Positions 6,517 through 15,123 of a DNA stretch of 16,724 nt are shown here, piece after piece. Origin of the DNA: Rhodospirillales bacterium (GTDB taxonomy: Bacteria > Pseudomonadota > Alphaproteobacteria > Rhodospirillales > UBA2165); contig JABMOP010000531.1 in the NCBI GenBank assembly GCA_013204125.1, forward strand, positions 1 to 16,724, in the 5' to 3' direction. Positions within the stretch are counted from its first letter, which is position 1; each line of letters starts with the position of its first letter. The notes beneath the pieces are model-generated. The model was not told where the DNA came from. It made no database searches and saw nothing but the letters and a program-made list of their open reading frames with translations. Both the position numbers and the translations under genes were made by a program.

Positions 6517-6849
6517 ATGCGGCAAACAACGGTACTCATACTATTCATGGCGGCGGTCATGAGTGTTGCGCTTTTTTTCCTTAAAAACGAAGTCACTAAT
6601 TTGGAAATGGAACTCGACAATACCAACCGCACGATTGTCAGCGACCGCGAAGCTATTCATGTTTTAAAGGCCGAATGGAGCCATCTGAACGATATCGAGC
6701 GTCTCCAAGCGTTATCGGGACGCTACCTGAAATTGGAGCCGACCGATCCTGGTCGTTTGCAGTCGATGGATGAATTTATGCCCAGAGAAGGCGTTTCCTA
6801 CACGCCCTCTAATAACGAAATTACAAAAGGCGCCGGACCCCGAAAATGA
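6517..6849 (+). CDS. ftsL: Cell division protein FtsL
   Basis: FtsL is a small bitopic divisome protein that, with FtsB and FtsQ, helps activate the FtsW-FtsI synthase at the septum. This 110-residue protein has a very short cytoplasmic start, one membrane helix at about residues 4-22 (TVLILFMAAVMSVALFF), and then a periplasmic coiled coil (KNEVTNLEMELDNTNRTI to about residue 58). It ends with HLNDIERLQALSGRYLKLEP, a pattern common to FtsL. FtsL is poorly conserved, so position between rsmH and ftsI carries much of the call. The ATG has GGAG 6 bases upstream. The stop overlaps the ftsI ATG by ATGA. No insertion or frame damage is seen. Confidence 0.9.
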   Translation: MRQTTVLILFMAAVMSVALFFLKNEVTNLEMELDNTNRTIVSDREAIHVLKAEWSHLNDIERLQALSGRYLKLEPTDPGRLQSMDEFMPREGVSYTPSNNEITKGAGPRK

Positions 6850-8636
6850 AAGCCGAGTACTTCGAACATCCAAATAGGCCGGTGGCTTCCGCTCCCGCCG
6901 CTGTGGATGCGTCGCGGAATATACCGAATACGGTGATGCTGGAAGGGGTTCGCTCCCAAGCGATCAATACCAGCCGTAATCGCCTGACCGTCGCCGGCGC
7001 TCTGTTTGCTTTGGCGTTTGCCGTCATTGCGGCCCGTCTGGTCGAGCTGGCGGTGATCGAAGATCCAAAAGGTGTCGGCAACTTACATATTGCCCAGCGC
7101 GGCGAGCCGGCAAAAGTACGGGCAACGATTGCCGACCGAAATGGCGAGCTTTTAGCAACCTCCCTTCCCGCCGCCGCGCTCTATGCAAATCCGAATCACA
7201 TCCTTGATCCGGTCACCGCCGCAAAAGAATTGGTGAAAATTCTGCCTGCTCTCAATGAGAACAGCGTTCGGAAAAAGCTATTGTCGAAAAATACTTTCGT
7301 TTGGTTGCACCGAAACCTGACGCCTGAATTACAGTTCAAGGTGAATGCGTTGGGCGTGCCCGGTTTCTATTTCCAAAAGATGGAGAGGAGGGTCTATCCC
7401 CATGGCAAGCTCGCGGCGCATGTGCTTGGCCTTACTGATATCGACGGCAATGGATTATCCGGCGTAGAGAAGGAATTTGATCAGCGCCTGACTGGCGGCG
7501 GGGAGGCACTTCGCTTGTCCATCGATATGCGCGTTCAGGCCGCTTTCCGCGAAGAATTATCGGGCGCCATGAAAAATTTCTCCGCCATGGGCGCGGCGGG
7601 GGTTCTTATGGACGTGCAGACGGGCGAAGTGATTTCAATGGTATCGCTTCCCGATTTTGATCCTAACCGGCCGATATCGGCCGCCGGTGAGGCCGGTTTC
7701 AACCGGGTCACCAAAGGTGTCTACGAAATGGGATCGACGTTTAAATTGTTCACCGCTGCGATGGCGTTGGACAGCGGCGTGGCTAATTTGGAAAACCGCT
7801 ACGACGCCACCAAGCCGATCCAGATAAGTGGATTTACAATCTCCGATTATCACGGCAAGAACCGCTGGCTGACGGTTTCCGAAATTGTCATCTATTCATC
7901 CAATATCGGAGCCGCCAAAATGGCCTTGGAAGTGGGCACCCTGCGCCAGAAAAAATATCTGCGCGCCTTGGGCTTGATCCAACCGGCCAAGATCGAGTTG
8001 CCCGAAGTCGGAACGCCGTTAACGCCCGAGCGCTGGCGCGATATTAACACGATGACGATTTCCTACGGCCACGGCATCGCCGTGTCGCCGCTTCAACTCA
8101 CCGCCGGGGTGGCGGCGTTGGTCAATGGCGGATATCGGGTGCGCCCGACAATTCTCAAACGGCCCGCTTCGGCCGTCGGCGGCGAGGGTCGCACCCGGAT
8201 CTTAAGCGCCCAAACGTCCAAGCGGATGCGCGGCTTGATGCGCCAGGTTGTTGTCCAAGGAACCGGGAAAAAGGCCGAACTGGATGGGTTTCGGCTCGGC
8301 GGCAAGACGGGTACGGCCGACAAACCGAACGGCCGGGGGTATAGCGGGCGCAAAGTGATCGCCTCTTTCGTCGGTGTCTTCCCATCCGAAAACCCGCGGT
8401 TTGTAATTTTGGTATTGATTGATGAACCCAAAGGGACCGACGAGACGCATGGCTACGTCACCGGCGGTTGGGTTGCGGCGCCCGTCGTCCAACGTGTCGT
8501 CCGCCGCTTGTCACCGATATTGGGTTTCCGGCCGGCCACCCTTGAAACCTCGCACAAAAAGACGGCAAAACGAAAAGTGTCTCTCGCCAAAGTTCAACCT
8601 CAAAGAACGCGGGCAACGAACCTTGCGGCTCATTGA
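6846..8636 (+). CDS. ftsI: Septal transpeptidase FtsI (PBP3)
   Basis: A class B penicillin-binding protein that crosslinks septal peptidoglycan as partner of FtsW. The 596-residue protein has a cytoplasmic tail, a membrane helix at about residues 47-68, and a periplasmic dimerisation region with IADRNGELLATSLP (R1-type motif) and RRVYPHG. The transpeptidase domain starts at about residue 235. The active-site set is complete: STFK with nucleophile Ser297 and Lys300, SSN at 351-353, and KTGT beginning at Lys487. The C-terminus is a basic tail (HKKTAKRKVSLAK) of the kind often seen in alphaproteobacterial FtsI. Its ATG overlaps the ftsL stop by 4 bases. The last 14 bases probably overlap the start of murE. 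Nothing suggests loss of function. Confidence 0.96.
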   Translation: MKAEYFEHPNRPVASAPAAVDASRNIPNTVMLEGVRSQAINTSRNRLTVAGALFALAFAVIAARLVELAVIEDPKGVGNLHIAQRGEPAKVRATIADRNGELLATSLPAAALYANPNHILDPVTAAKELVKILPALNENSVRKKLLSKNTFVWLHRNLTPELQFKVNALGVPGFYFQKMERRVYPHGKLAAHVLGLTDIDGNGLSGVEKEFDQRLTGGGEALRLSIDMRVQAAFREELSGAMKNFSAMGAAGVLMDVQTGEVISMVSLPDFDPNRPISAAGEAGFNRVTKGVYEMGSTFKLFTAAMALDSGVANLENRYDATKPIQISGFTISDYHGKNRWLTVSEIVIYSSNIGAAKMALEVGTLRQKKYLRALGLIQPAKIELPEVGTPLTPERWRDINTMTISYGHGIAVSPLQLTAGVAALVNGGYRVRPTILKRPASAVGGEGRTRILSAQTSKRMRGLMRQVVVQGTGKKAELDGFRLGGKTGTADKPNGRGYSGRKVIASFVGVFPSENPRFVILVLIDEPKGTDETHGYVTGGWVAAPVVQRVVRRLSPILGFRPATLETSHKKTAKRKVSLAKVQPQRTRATNLAAH

Positions 8637-10089
8637 CCTCATGGCAAATTTGGAATGGAAGAGTATGACCGACGGGCAGATCATTGACGCCGAAATAAAT
8701 GGCCTCACTGCCGATTCCCGATCGGTGGAAGCGGGCTTCTTGTTCGCCGCATTGGAAGGCGCCGAAGCCGACGGGCGTTCTTTTATTCCGGACGCCATTG
8801 CCCGCGGCGCCGCCGCCGTGCTATCCCGCCCGGATACAGATTTGGGGCCTGTTGCCGGCCAAGTTCCTTTGTTGTCACATGAAAACCCGCGCCAAAGATA
8901 TGCCGAACTTGCGGCCCGTTTTAATGGCCCTCAACCGGGCGAAATTGCGGCGATCACCGGCACGAATGGCAAAACTTCGGTTGCCGAATTTACGCGCCAG
9001 ATTTGGCAAGGGCTGGGTTTGCCGGCGGCCAGCCTCGGCACCCTCGGTCTGACCTCGCCGACCCTGCAGCGGGAGGGCGGGTTAACCACGCCCGACCCGT
9101 TCGAACTTCATCAAACGCTTAGCGCGTTAAAAAGAGACGGAACCGATCATGTGGCGCTCGAAGCATCGAGCCACGGCCTCGATCAATACCGCCTGGACGG
9201 CGCTCAGATTTCTATCGCCGCGTTCACCAATCTCAGCCGCGATCATCTCGATTATCACGGCTCGATGGAGCAATATTTAGCCTCGAAGGCGCGCCTGTTT
9301 TCAGATCTGCTGCGCGCCGAAGGAACCGCCATTCTCAACGGCGACGCAGAATGTTATGCCCAATTGACCCGCGCGGTCCGTCCTGGGGCACGCGTCATCA
9401 CCTATGGACGCAGCGGCGGCGACTTGGTTTTGACAAGCGCGGCGCCGGCCGGTCTCGGTCAGGAATTGCGCCTTCAAATCTTCGGCGCCGAGGTCAAGAC
9501 AACGCTTCCCCTGATCGGCGAGTTCCAAGCCATGAACGCCTTGTGCGCTCTTGCCATTGTGTTGGCCGGCGGCGCCGGTATTGATCAAGCCGTCTCTTGT
9601 CTCTCCGATCTGAAACCGGTGCCGGGTCGCATGCAGCTTGTGGCAGAGCGCGCCAACAGCGCCGCCATATATGTGGATTATGCGCACACACCGGATGCGC
9701 TGGAACGGGTGCTTGATGTCTTGAAGCCGCTTGCCAAGGGAAAGCTTATCGTTGTCTTCGGCTGCGGCGGCGATCGCGATACCGGCAAGCGCGCCGAAAT
9801 GGGACGCATCGCTAACCACGGCGCCGATATTGTCATCGTCACCGATGACAATCCGCGCAGCGAAGATGCGGCAATGATACGCGCCGAAATATTGGCGGCG
9901 GCGCCGGGGGCGATTGAAATCGGCGATCGGCGGCAAGCAATTTTCGAAGCGGTCTCGGGGCTATCGGGCGGCGATATTTTGGTTATTGCCGGAAAAGGAC
10001 ACGAAACGGGCCAGATTGTCGGCACCGAAACGCTGCCTTTCGATGATGCCGAAATGGTGCAAAGCGCAATGGAGGATTTGGGCCGGTGA
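8623..10089 (+). CDS. murE: UDP-MurNAc-tripeptide synthetase MurE (meso-DAP type)
   Basis: This cytoplasmic ATP-dependent ligase adds meso-diaminopimelate to UDP-MurNAc-Ala-Glu. From the chosen start it has 488 residues, a normal MurE size. Landmarks are GLTADSRSVEAGFLFAAL, the P-loop ITGTNGKTS (Lys117), EASSHGLDQYRLDG, FTNLSRDHLDYHG, VDYAHTPDALE, VFGCGGDRDTGKR and DDNPRSED. DNPR (409-412) is the meso-DAP signature, so the wall is Gram-negative A1-gamma type. The start is set at TTG 8623 because the family opens with M-R-L-x-D-L, matching LRLIDLMA. It overlaps ftsI by 14 bases and has no clear ribosome site. ATG at 8641 or 8665 are alternatives; the frame is open further upstream inside ftsI, but that part is unlike MurE. 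The stop overlaps the murF start by GTGA. Confidence 0.95.
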   Translation: MRLIDLMANLEWKSMTDGQIIDAEINGLTADSRSVEAGFLFAALEGAEADGRSFIPDAIARGAAAVLSRPDTDLGPVAGQVPLLSHENPRQRYAELAARFNGPQPGEIAAITGTNGKTSVAEFTRQIWQGLGLPAASLGTLGLTSPTLQREGGLTTPDPFELHQTLSALKRDGTDHVALEASSHGLDQYRLDGAQISIAAFTNLSRDHLDYHGSMEQYLASKARLFSDLLRAEGTAILNGDAECYAQLTRAVRPGARVITYGRSGGDLVLTSAAPAGLGQELRLQIFGAEVKTTLPLIGEFQAMNALCALAIVLAGGAGIDQAVSCLSDLKPVPGRMQLVAERANSAAIYVDYAHTPDALERVLDVLKPLAKGKLIVVFGCGGDRDTGKRAEMGRIANHGADIVIVTDDNPRSEDAAMIRAEILAAAPGAIEIGDRRQAIFEAVSGLSGGDILVIAGKGHETGQIVGTETLPFDDAEMVQSAMEDLGR

Positions 10090-11525
10090 TTGCCAATTCA
10101 GATCAAGCGCTCTGGACGTCTCGGGACGCAGCCGCCGCCACCGGCGGAAAATCCAATGGTGATTGGGCCGCATCCGGTGTGTCCATCGACAGCCGCACGA
10201 CGTCGCCGGGTGATTTATTCGTCGCCTTGAAGGGCCCCAATTTTGACGGCCATGAATATATCGGCGCCGCATTCAAAGCCGGCGCCGCGGCTGCGATGGC
10301 CCAAACCGATGCCCAATTAGAAAACGGCGAAGCGATATTAACGGTTGCCGATAGCCTTGCCGGGCTGGCGGCTCTGGGGATCGCCGGGCGCGGTCGAGCG
10401 GTGGCCAAAGTGGTCGCGGTCACCGGAAGCGTCGGCAAAACCGGCGTCAAGGAAGCCTTGGCTCAATTGCTTGGGCGTCAGGGCGAAACCAGCTACAGCC
10501 CCGGAAGTTTTAATAATCATGTTGGTGTGCCGCTCAGCCTTGCGCGCCTCATCCCAGGCGCCAGCTATGCGGTGTTCGAACTTGGTATGAACCACGCCGG
10601 CGAGCTAACGCCGCTTTCGAATATGGTACGCCCGCATGTGGTCATCATCACCAATGTGGAACCGGCTCATCTGGAATTCTTTGCATCGCTGGACGATATT
10701 GCCGAAGCCAAGGCCGAAGTGTTTTCCGGGTTGGTCGAGGGCGGCACTGCAATCTTAAATCGCGACAATCCATATTTCGATTTATTGGCGACGCGGGCCA
10801 AGGATGCCGGCGCCGGCAGGGTGGTTGGATTTGGCGCCCATGACGACGCCGAATTCCGCCTGACCGGGTGTGAGCTATCCGCCGACGGCGCTTTCGTTGC
10901 CGCAGATTTTGATGGCCACAGCCTTGAATACCGAATTGGCCTTGCCGGCCGTCATTGGGTTCAAAATAGTCTGGCTGTTTTGGCCGCCGTTCATGCGGCG
11001 GGCGCCGATGTGTTTGAAGCGGCCGGTGCCTTTTCAACGATCACGCCCGGCAAGGGGCGGGGGGCTCGCCACCGGATCGACACCGGGAAAATCGAGTTTC
11101 TATTGATCGACGACAGCTATAACGCCAGCCCGGTTTCGGTCAATGCGGCTCTGGCCGCACTTTCCGCGATCGAGATTACGCCAAGCGGGCGGCGCATTGT
11201 GGTTCTCGGCGACATGCTGGAGCTCGGCGACGCGTCGGATGAAATGCATTTGAGTCTTGCCGAAATTATCGAGGCCGGCGCCATCGATCTTGTCTTCACC
11301 GCCGGTCAGAAAATGGGCCTCTTGTTCAATGCGTTGCCTGCGGCAATTCGGGGCGCTGCCACCGATCATGCAAGCGAATTAAGCGATCCTTTAATCAGTG
11401 CCCTCCAAGGGGGTGATGTGGTTTTGGTCAAGGGATCGGCAGGATCAGAAACCGGGGTCATCGTTAATGCGCTGCTTGGGCTGGACCGCGCCGAAGTAAA
11501 AGGGAAGGCCAAGGATATTGTTTAA
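10086..11525 (+). CDS. murF: UDP-MurNAc-tripeptide:D-Ala-D-Ala ligase MurF
   Basis: This enzyme adds D-Ala-D-Ala to UDP-MurNAc-tripeptide with ATP, completing the cytoplasmic pentapeptide precursor. The 479-residue protein has an N-terminal substrate domain (GVSIDSRTTSPGDLFVALKGPNFDGH) and the P-loop VTGSVGKTGVKEAL (Lys118). It continues with SFNNHVGVPLSLAR, ELGMNHAGEL, the central motif ITNVEPAHLEFF, IDDSYNASPVSV and VLGDMLELG. The order and spacing are those of MurF, and VTGSVGKTG separates it from MurE. It starts with GTG, overlapping the murE stop by 4 bases, with GGAGG 10 bases upstream. It ends with TAA inside the first codons of mraY, an 8-base overlap. Confidence 0.96.
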   Translation: MIANSDQALWTSRDAAAATGGKSNGDWAASGVSIDSRTTSPGDLFVALKGPNFDGHEYIGAAFKAGAAAAMAQTDAQLENGEAILTVADSLAGLAALGIAGRGRAVAKVVAVTGSVGKTGVKEALAQLLGRQGETSYSPGSFNNHVGVPLSLARLIPGASYAVFELGMNHAGELTPLSNMVRPHVVIITNVEPAHLEFFASLDDIAEAKAEVFSGLVEGGTAILNRDNPYFDLLATRAKDAGAGRVVGFGAHDDAEFRLTGCELSADGAFVAADFDGHSLEYRIGLAGRHWVQNSLAVLAAVHAAGADVFEAAGAFSTITPGKGRGARHRIDTGKIEFLLIDDSYNASPVSVNAALAALSAIEITPSGRRIVVLGDMLELGDASDEMHLSLAEIIEAGAIDLVFTAGQKMGLLFNALPAAIRGAATDHASELSDPLISALQGGDVVLVKGSAGSETGVIVNALLGLDRAEVKGKAKDIV

Positions 11526-12606
11526 TTTTCTTGTAGATTTTTCGGACCAGTTGTCGGCGTTCAATGTCTTCCGCTACATCACGTTTCGGACCGGCGGCGC
11601 CATGATTACGGCCCTCGTTATCAGCTTCATCTGCGGGCCGATCATCATCCGCTGGCTGCGCCTTCATCAACAAGGCGGCCAGCCGATCCGCGAAGATGGC
11701 CCCGAAAGTCACCTCATCACCAAAGTCGGCACGCCGACCATGGGCGGTTTCATGATCTTAGCGGCGCTCGTTCTCTCGACGCTTCTCTGGGCCGATCTGC
11801 GCAATGGTTATATCTGGGCGGCGCTGGGGGTCACGGTCGGATACGGAATGATCGGGTTTATCGATGATTACATTAAGGTGACGCGGCGACATTCAAAAGG
11901 ACTGCCGGGAAAATTAAAATTTGTGTTGCAGATATTTATTGCAGTCGTCGCCTCTCTTTGGATTGTCTCAATTACGCGCGATCCCTTGTCCACATCGCTG
12001 GCTATTCCATTTTTCAAAAATGTGCTGATCGATCTCGGCGGATTCTTGTTTGTCTCCTTCGCCGTGCTGGTCATGGTCGGAACATCCAACGCCGTCAATT
12101 TAACGGACGGCCTGGATGGGCTTGCCATCGGCCCGGTGATGATCGCCGCCGGAGTGTTCGCGCTGATCGCCTATATCATCGGCAATTCCGTATTTTCAAA
12201 TTATCTACAGGTTCACTACGTGCCGGGGGCAGGGGAGCTTTCCATATTCTGCGGCGCGCTGGTTGGCGCCGGGCTTGGATTTCTTTGGTTCAATGCGCCG
12301 CCGGCCATGGTTTTTATGGGCGATACAGGTTCGCTTTCGATGGGCGGCGCGCTTGGTGTTGTCAGCGTCATCACCAAGCACGAACTGGTGCTCGCCATCG
12401 TCGGCGGCTTATTCGTTTTAGAAACCGTATCGGTCATCGTCCAGGTGGTGTCGTTCAAATTGACCGGACGGCGCGTCTTTCAAATGGCGCCGTTGCACCA
12501 TCATTTCGAAAAAAAGGGCTGGGCGGAGCCGACTATCGTAATCCGGTTTTGGATCATCGCCATGATCCTCGCGCTTGCCGGGCTGGCAACGTTGAAATTG
12601 AGGTAA
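11518..12606 (+). CDS. mraY: Phospho-MurNAc-pentapeptide translocase MraY
   Basis: An inner-membrane enzyme that transfers phospho-MurNAc-pentapeptide to undecaprenyl phosphate, forming lipid I. The 362-residue protein has about ten hydrophobic helices. Signature parts are FNVFRYITFRTGGA, GQPIREDGPESHL, KVGTPTMGGFMIL, FIDDYIKV with Mg-binding Asp116-Asp117, GTSNAVNLTDGLDGLA, FMGDTGSLSMGGALG and the histidine motif MAPLHHHFEKKGW. The start is TTG at 11518, 8 bases inside murF. It gives the expected spacing from the N-terminus to FNVFRYITF, and AGGGAAGG-like sequence lies upstream. No ATG in this frame would keep the first helix. It ends 7 bases before murD. Confidence 0.96.
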   Translation: MFNFLVDFSDQLSAFNVFRYITFRTGGAMITALVISFICGPIIIRWLRLHQQGGQPIREDGPESHLITKVGTPTMGGFMILAALVLSTLLWADLRNGYIWAALGVTVGYGMIGFIDDYIKVTRRHSKGLPGKLKFVLQIFIAVVASLWIVSITRDPLSTSLAIPFFKNVLIDLGGFLFVSFAVLVMVGTSNAVNLTDGLDGLAIGPVMIAAGVFALIAYIIGNSVFSNYLQVHYVPGAGELSIFCGALVGAGLGFLWFNAPPAMVFMGDTGSLSMGGALGVVSVITKHELVLAIVGGLFVLETVSVIVQVVSFKLTGRRVFQMAPLHHHFEKKGWAEPTIVIRFWIIAMILALAGLATLKLR

Positions 12607-12613
12607 GCCGAAC

Positions 12614-13999
12614 TTGGTCATTGAAGTAAACAGTTTTTCCGGCGAAACGGTTGCCGTCATGGGTTTGGCGCGGTCCGGCTTGGCCGCGGCGCGCGCCCTT
12701 AAGGCCGGCGGCGCGGAGGTTCTGGCCTGGGATGATGCGCCCCAAATGCGAGACGCCGCCCAATTGGAAGGCGCCCAAATTACCGACCTCACCTCGTGTG
12801 ACTGGCGGGGCATTCGCGCCCTGGTGCTGTCGCCGGGTATTGCTGATCGCTTCCCCGAACCTAACCCGGTGGCGGCCCTGGCGCGCGAACAAGGCTGCGC
12901 GATTATTTGTGATGTGGATTTGCTGGCGCAGACGGAAACGGACGCGACTTACATCGGAATAACCGGCACCAACGGCAAATCTACAACGACGGCTTTAATC
13001 GGACATATATTGGATAGCGTCGGCATGCCGGCCCAAATTGGCGGCAATCTGGGGGTGCCGGTGTTGGATTTGGAGCCGCTCGGCGCGGGCGGCACTTACG
13101 TATTGGAATTGTCGTCCTATCAGTTGGAGCGCACGCCCTCTCTTCGCCTGAACGTTGCCGTATTGTTGAATATTTCGCCCGACCATTTAGACCGGCATGG
13201 CGGGCTGCAGGGGTATGTCGCCGCCAAACGCATGATGTTTGATAATCCTGGCGAGGCGGCCCACGCCATCATTGGCATGGAAGACGCCCATTGCCGTGGC
13301 ATTTGCATGGAGCTCATGGTCGCCGGGGGGTGGAAGATTGTTCCGGTATCGGGCAGCGCCCGCACCGCCGGCGGTGTCTATGTCGTCGGCGGTGTTCTCG
13401 TTGATGATCTGGATTACAGCCAGACCGTAATCGGTGATTTGAAATCCATAACCTCGCTTCCCGGTCGCCACAATTGGCAAAATGCCGCCGCCGCCGCTGC
13501 GGCTGCGCGCATTGCCGGTGTCCCGGCGGATAAATTGATGGGCGCTATCGAAACCTTTACCGGTCTGCCCCACCGCCAGGAATTGGTGTGCGTCATCGGC
13601 GATGTCTATTATATCAATGACAGCAAAGCCACCAATACGGAGGCCACATCTCAGGCGCTGGCCACTTATAATGCAGTTCATTGGATCGCCGGCGGCGAAT
13701 TCAAGGAAGAAAATTTGGACGCGCTCGCGCCCTATTTGGATCATATAAAGGGCGCCTATTTGATTGGTGCGTCGGCGGCGCGGTTTGAAGCGGAACTTGC
13801 CGGCCGCGTTAAATCTTTAAATTGCGGTGATCTGGCGAGCGCCGTTAATGCGGCGCATCAAGCGGCGCAAGCGGCCGGCGCGCCTTCGGCTGTTTTGTTA
13901 TCACCTGCGGCGGCATCTTTCGATCAGTTTGATAATTTTGAAGCCCGCGGAGATGTCTTTCGCAACCTCGTTCAGGAATTGAAGGAGGCGCAAATATGA
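12614..13999 (+). CDS. murD: UDP-MurNAc-L-Ala:D-Glu ligase MurD
   Basis: MurD adds D-glutamate to UDP-MurNAc-L-Ala in the cytoplasm, using ATP. The 461-residue protein starts with a Rossmann-like domain (VAVMGLARSGLAAARALKAGGAEV, then VLSPGI at about residues 75-80). The P-loop ITGTNGKSTTTALIG follows (Lys122), then GGNLGVPVLDL, ELSSYQLERTPSL, LLNISPDHLDRHGG, LPHRQELV and YYINDSKATNTEAT. The last domain holds LLSPAAASFDQFDNFEARG. All are diagnostic of MurD. The start is TTG at 12614, with GAGGT 10 bases upstream. The next ATG in frame (12659) would remove the first strand of the Rossmann fold. The stop overlaps ftsW by ATGA. Confidence 0.96.
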   Translation: MVIEVNSFSGETVAVMGLARSGLAAARALKAGGAEVLAWDDAPQMRDAAQLEGAQITDLTSCDWRGIRALVLSPGIADRFPEPNPVAALAREQGCAIICDVDLLAQTETDATYIGITGTNGKSTTTALIGHILDSVGMPAQIGGNLGVPVLDLEPLGAGGTYVLELSSYQLERTPSLRLNVAVLLNISPDHLDRHGGLQGYVAAKRMMFDNPGEAAHAIIGMEDAHCRGICMELMVAGGWKIVPVSGSARTAGGVYVVGGVLVDDLDYSQTVIGDLKSITSLPGRHNWQNAAAAAAAARIAGVPADKLMGAIETFTGLPHRQELVCVIGDVYYINDSKATNTEATSQALATYNAVHWIAGGEFKEENLDALAPYLDHIKGAYLIGASAARFEAELAGRVKSLNCGDLASAVNAAHQAAQAAGAPSAVLLSPAAASFDQFDNFEARGDVFRNLVQELKEAQI

Positions 14000-15123
14000 C
14001 CGCGTTCTCCCGCTCAAACCTCAGCATTTTGGGCTCCTGGTGGCTCAGCCTCGATAGATGGACCGTTGCCGCGCTGATTGCGTTGGCCGCCGCCGGGGCC
14101 GTTCTCGGCATGGCCGCCAGTCCGCCGGTAGCGGAACATTTAGGGCTTGGAACTTTCTATTTCGCCAAGCGTCATATTTCTTATTTACCGTTTGCGTTCA
14201 CTATCATGCTTGGTGTCTCGTTGTTGCCGGCCAAGGGCATCAGGTTGTTGGCGCTTGTTACGTTCACGTGCGCAATAATTCTGATGGTTTTCACCTTGAC
14301 CGATGGCACCGCCATTAAGGGCGCCGTCCGCTGGGTGTCGTTCGCTGGAATTTCATTGCAGCCTTCGGAATTTGTTAAACCGAGCTTCGCCGTTCTGGCC
14401 GCGTGGATGTTCACAAATTGGCGGCTCAATGGTGCCGTGTGGGGGTATGGGCTGGCCGTCGGCCTTTATATGGTGGTCGTGGCGCTTCTCTTGGCGCAGC
14501 CGGATGTCGGCATGACCATTCTCGTATCGATGATCTGGGGAACGCAATTTTTCCTCGCTGGTCTGCCCATGTTTTTGGTGTTCATCATCGGCGCAATCTT
14601 TATCGCCGGCGGCGTCTTTGCCTATTTTCAGTTTCCCCATGTCCAGGCGCGCATTGATCTTTTCCTCGATCCGACCGGGACCGACGCCTATCAGGTCGCC
14701 CGTTCGTTGGACGCGTTTCGCGGCGGTGGTGTTTTCGGGGTCGGTCCCGGGGAAGGGCAAGTCAAAGAAGTTCTCCCCGACGCCCATTCTGATTTTGTGT
14801 TTGCCGTCGCCGGCGAAGAATTCGGCTTGATTATGACGCTTTTGATCGTTGGGCTGTTCGCCTTTATCGTGCTGCGCGGCTTTATCAGGACGTTCAAGGA
14901 ATCCGAGTTGTTTCAACAATTGGCGGTCACCGGATTGCTCGTTCAATTTGGCTTGCAGGCGATTATCAATATGGCGTCCACGTTGAACCTGATGCCGACA
15001 AAGGGAATGACCTTGCCGTTCATATCTTATGGCGGCTCGTCGATGTTCGCCTTGGCACTTGGAATGGGGATGGTGCTGGCGCTCACGCGCGCGCGCGAAT
15101 TCCCGGGGGGCGGCAAAATATGA
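13996..15123 (+). CDS. ftsW: Septal peptidoglycan polymerase FtsW
   Basis: A SEDS-family glycosyltransferase in the inner membrane that polymerises lipid II at the septum with FtsI. The 375-residue protein has a short cytoplasmic start and about ten membrane helices. Diagnostic parts are FYFAKRHISYL, GAVRWVSFAGISLQPSEFVKPSF, LLLAQPDVGMTIL, YQVARSLDAFRGGGVFGVGPGEG, LPDAHSDFVFAVAGEEFG and NLMPTKGMTLPFISYGGSSM. In SEDS enzymes the Asp of the HxDF-type motif is proposed as catalytic; by position it is Asp266 here. GVGPGEG and the location in the dcw operon favour FtsW over RodA. It overlaps murD and murG by 4 bases each. Confidence 0.95.
   Translation: MTAFSRSNLSILGSWWLSLDRWTVAALIALAAAGAVLGMAASPPVAEHLGLGTFYFAKRHISYLPFAFTIMLGVSLLPAKGIRLLALVTFTCAIILMVFTLTDGTAIKGAVRWVSFAGISLQPSEFVKPSFAVLAAWMFTNWRLNGAVWGYGLAVGLYMVVVALLLAQPDVGMTILVSMIWGTQFFLAGLPMFLVFIIGAIFIAGGVFAYFQFPHVQARIDLFLDPTGTDAYQVARSLDAFRGGGVFGVGPGEGQVKEVLPDAHSDFVFAVAGEEFGLIMTLLIVGLFAFIVLRGFIRTFKESELFQQLAVTGLLVQFGLQAIINMASTLNLMPTKGMTLPFISYGGSSMFALALGMGMVLALTRAREFPGGGKI

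Noticed and set aside
8419..8622. N-terminal extension of MurE inside ftsI
   Set aside because: The frame is open, but it reads ftsI sequence in another phase and shows no MurE similarity.
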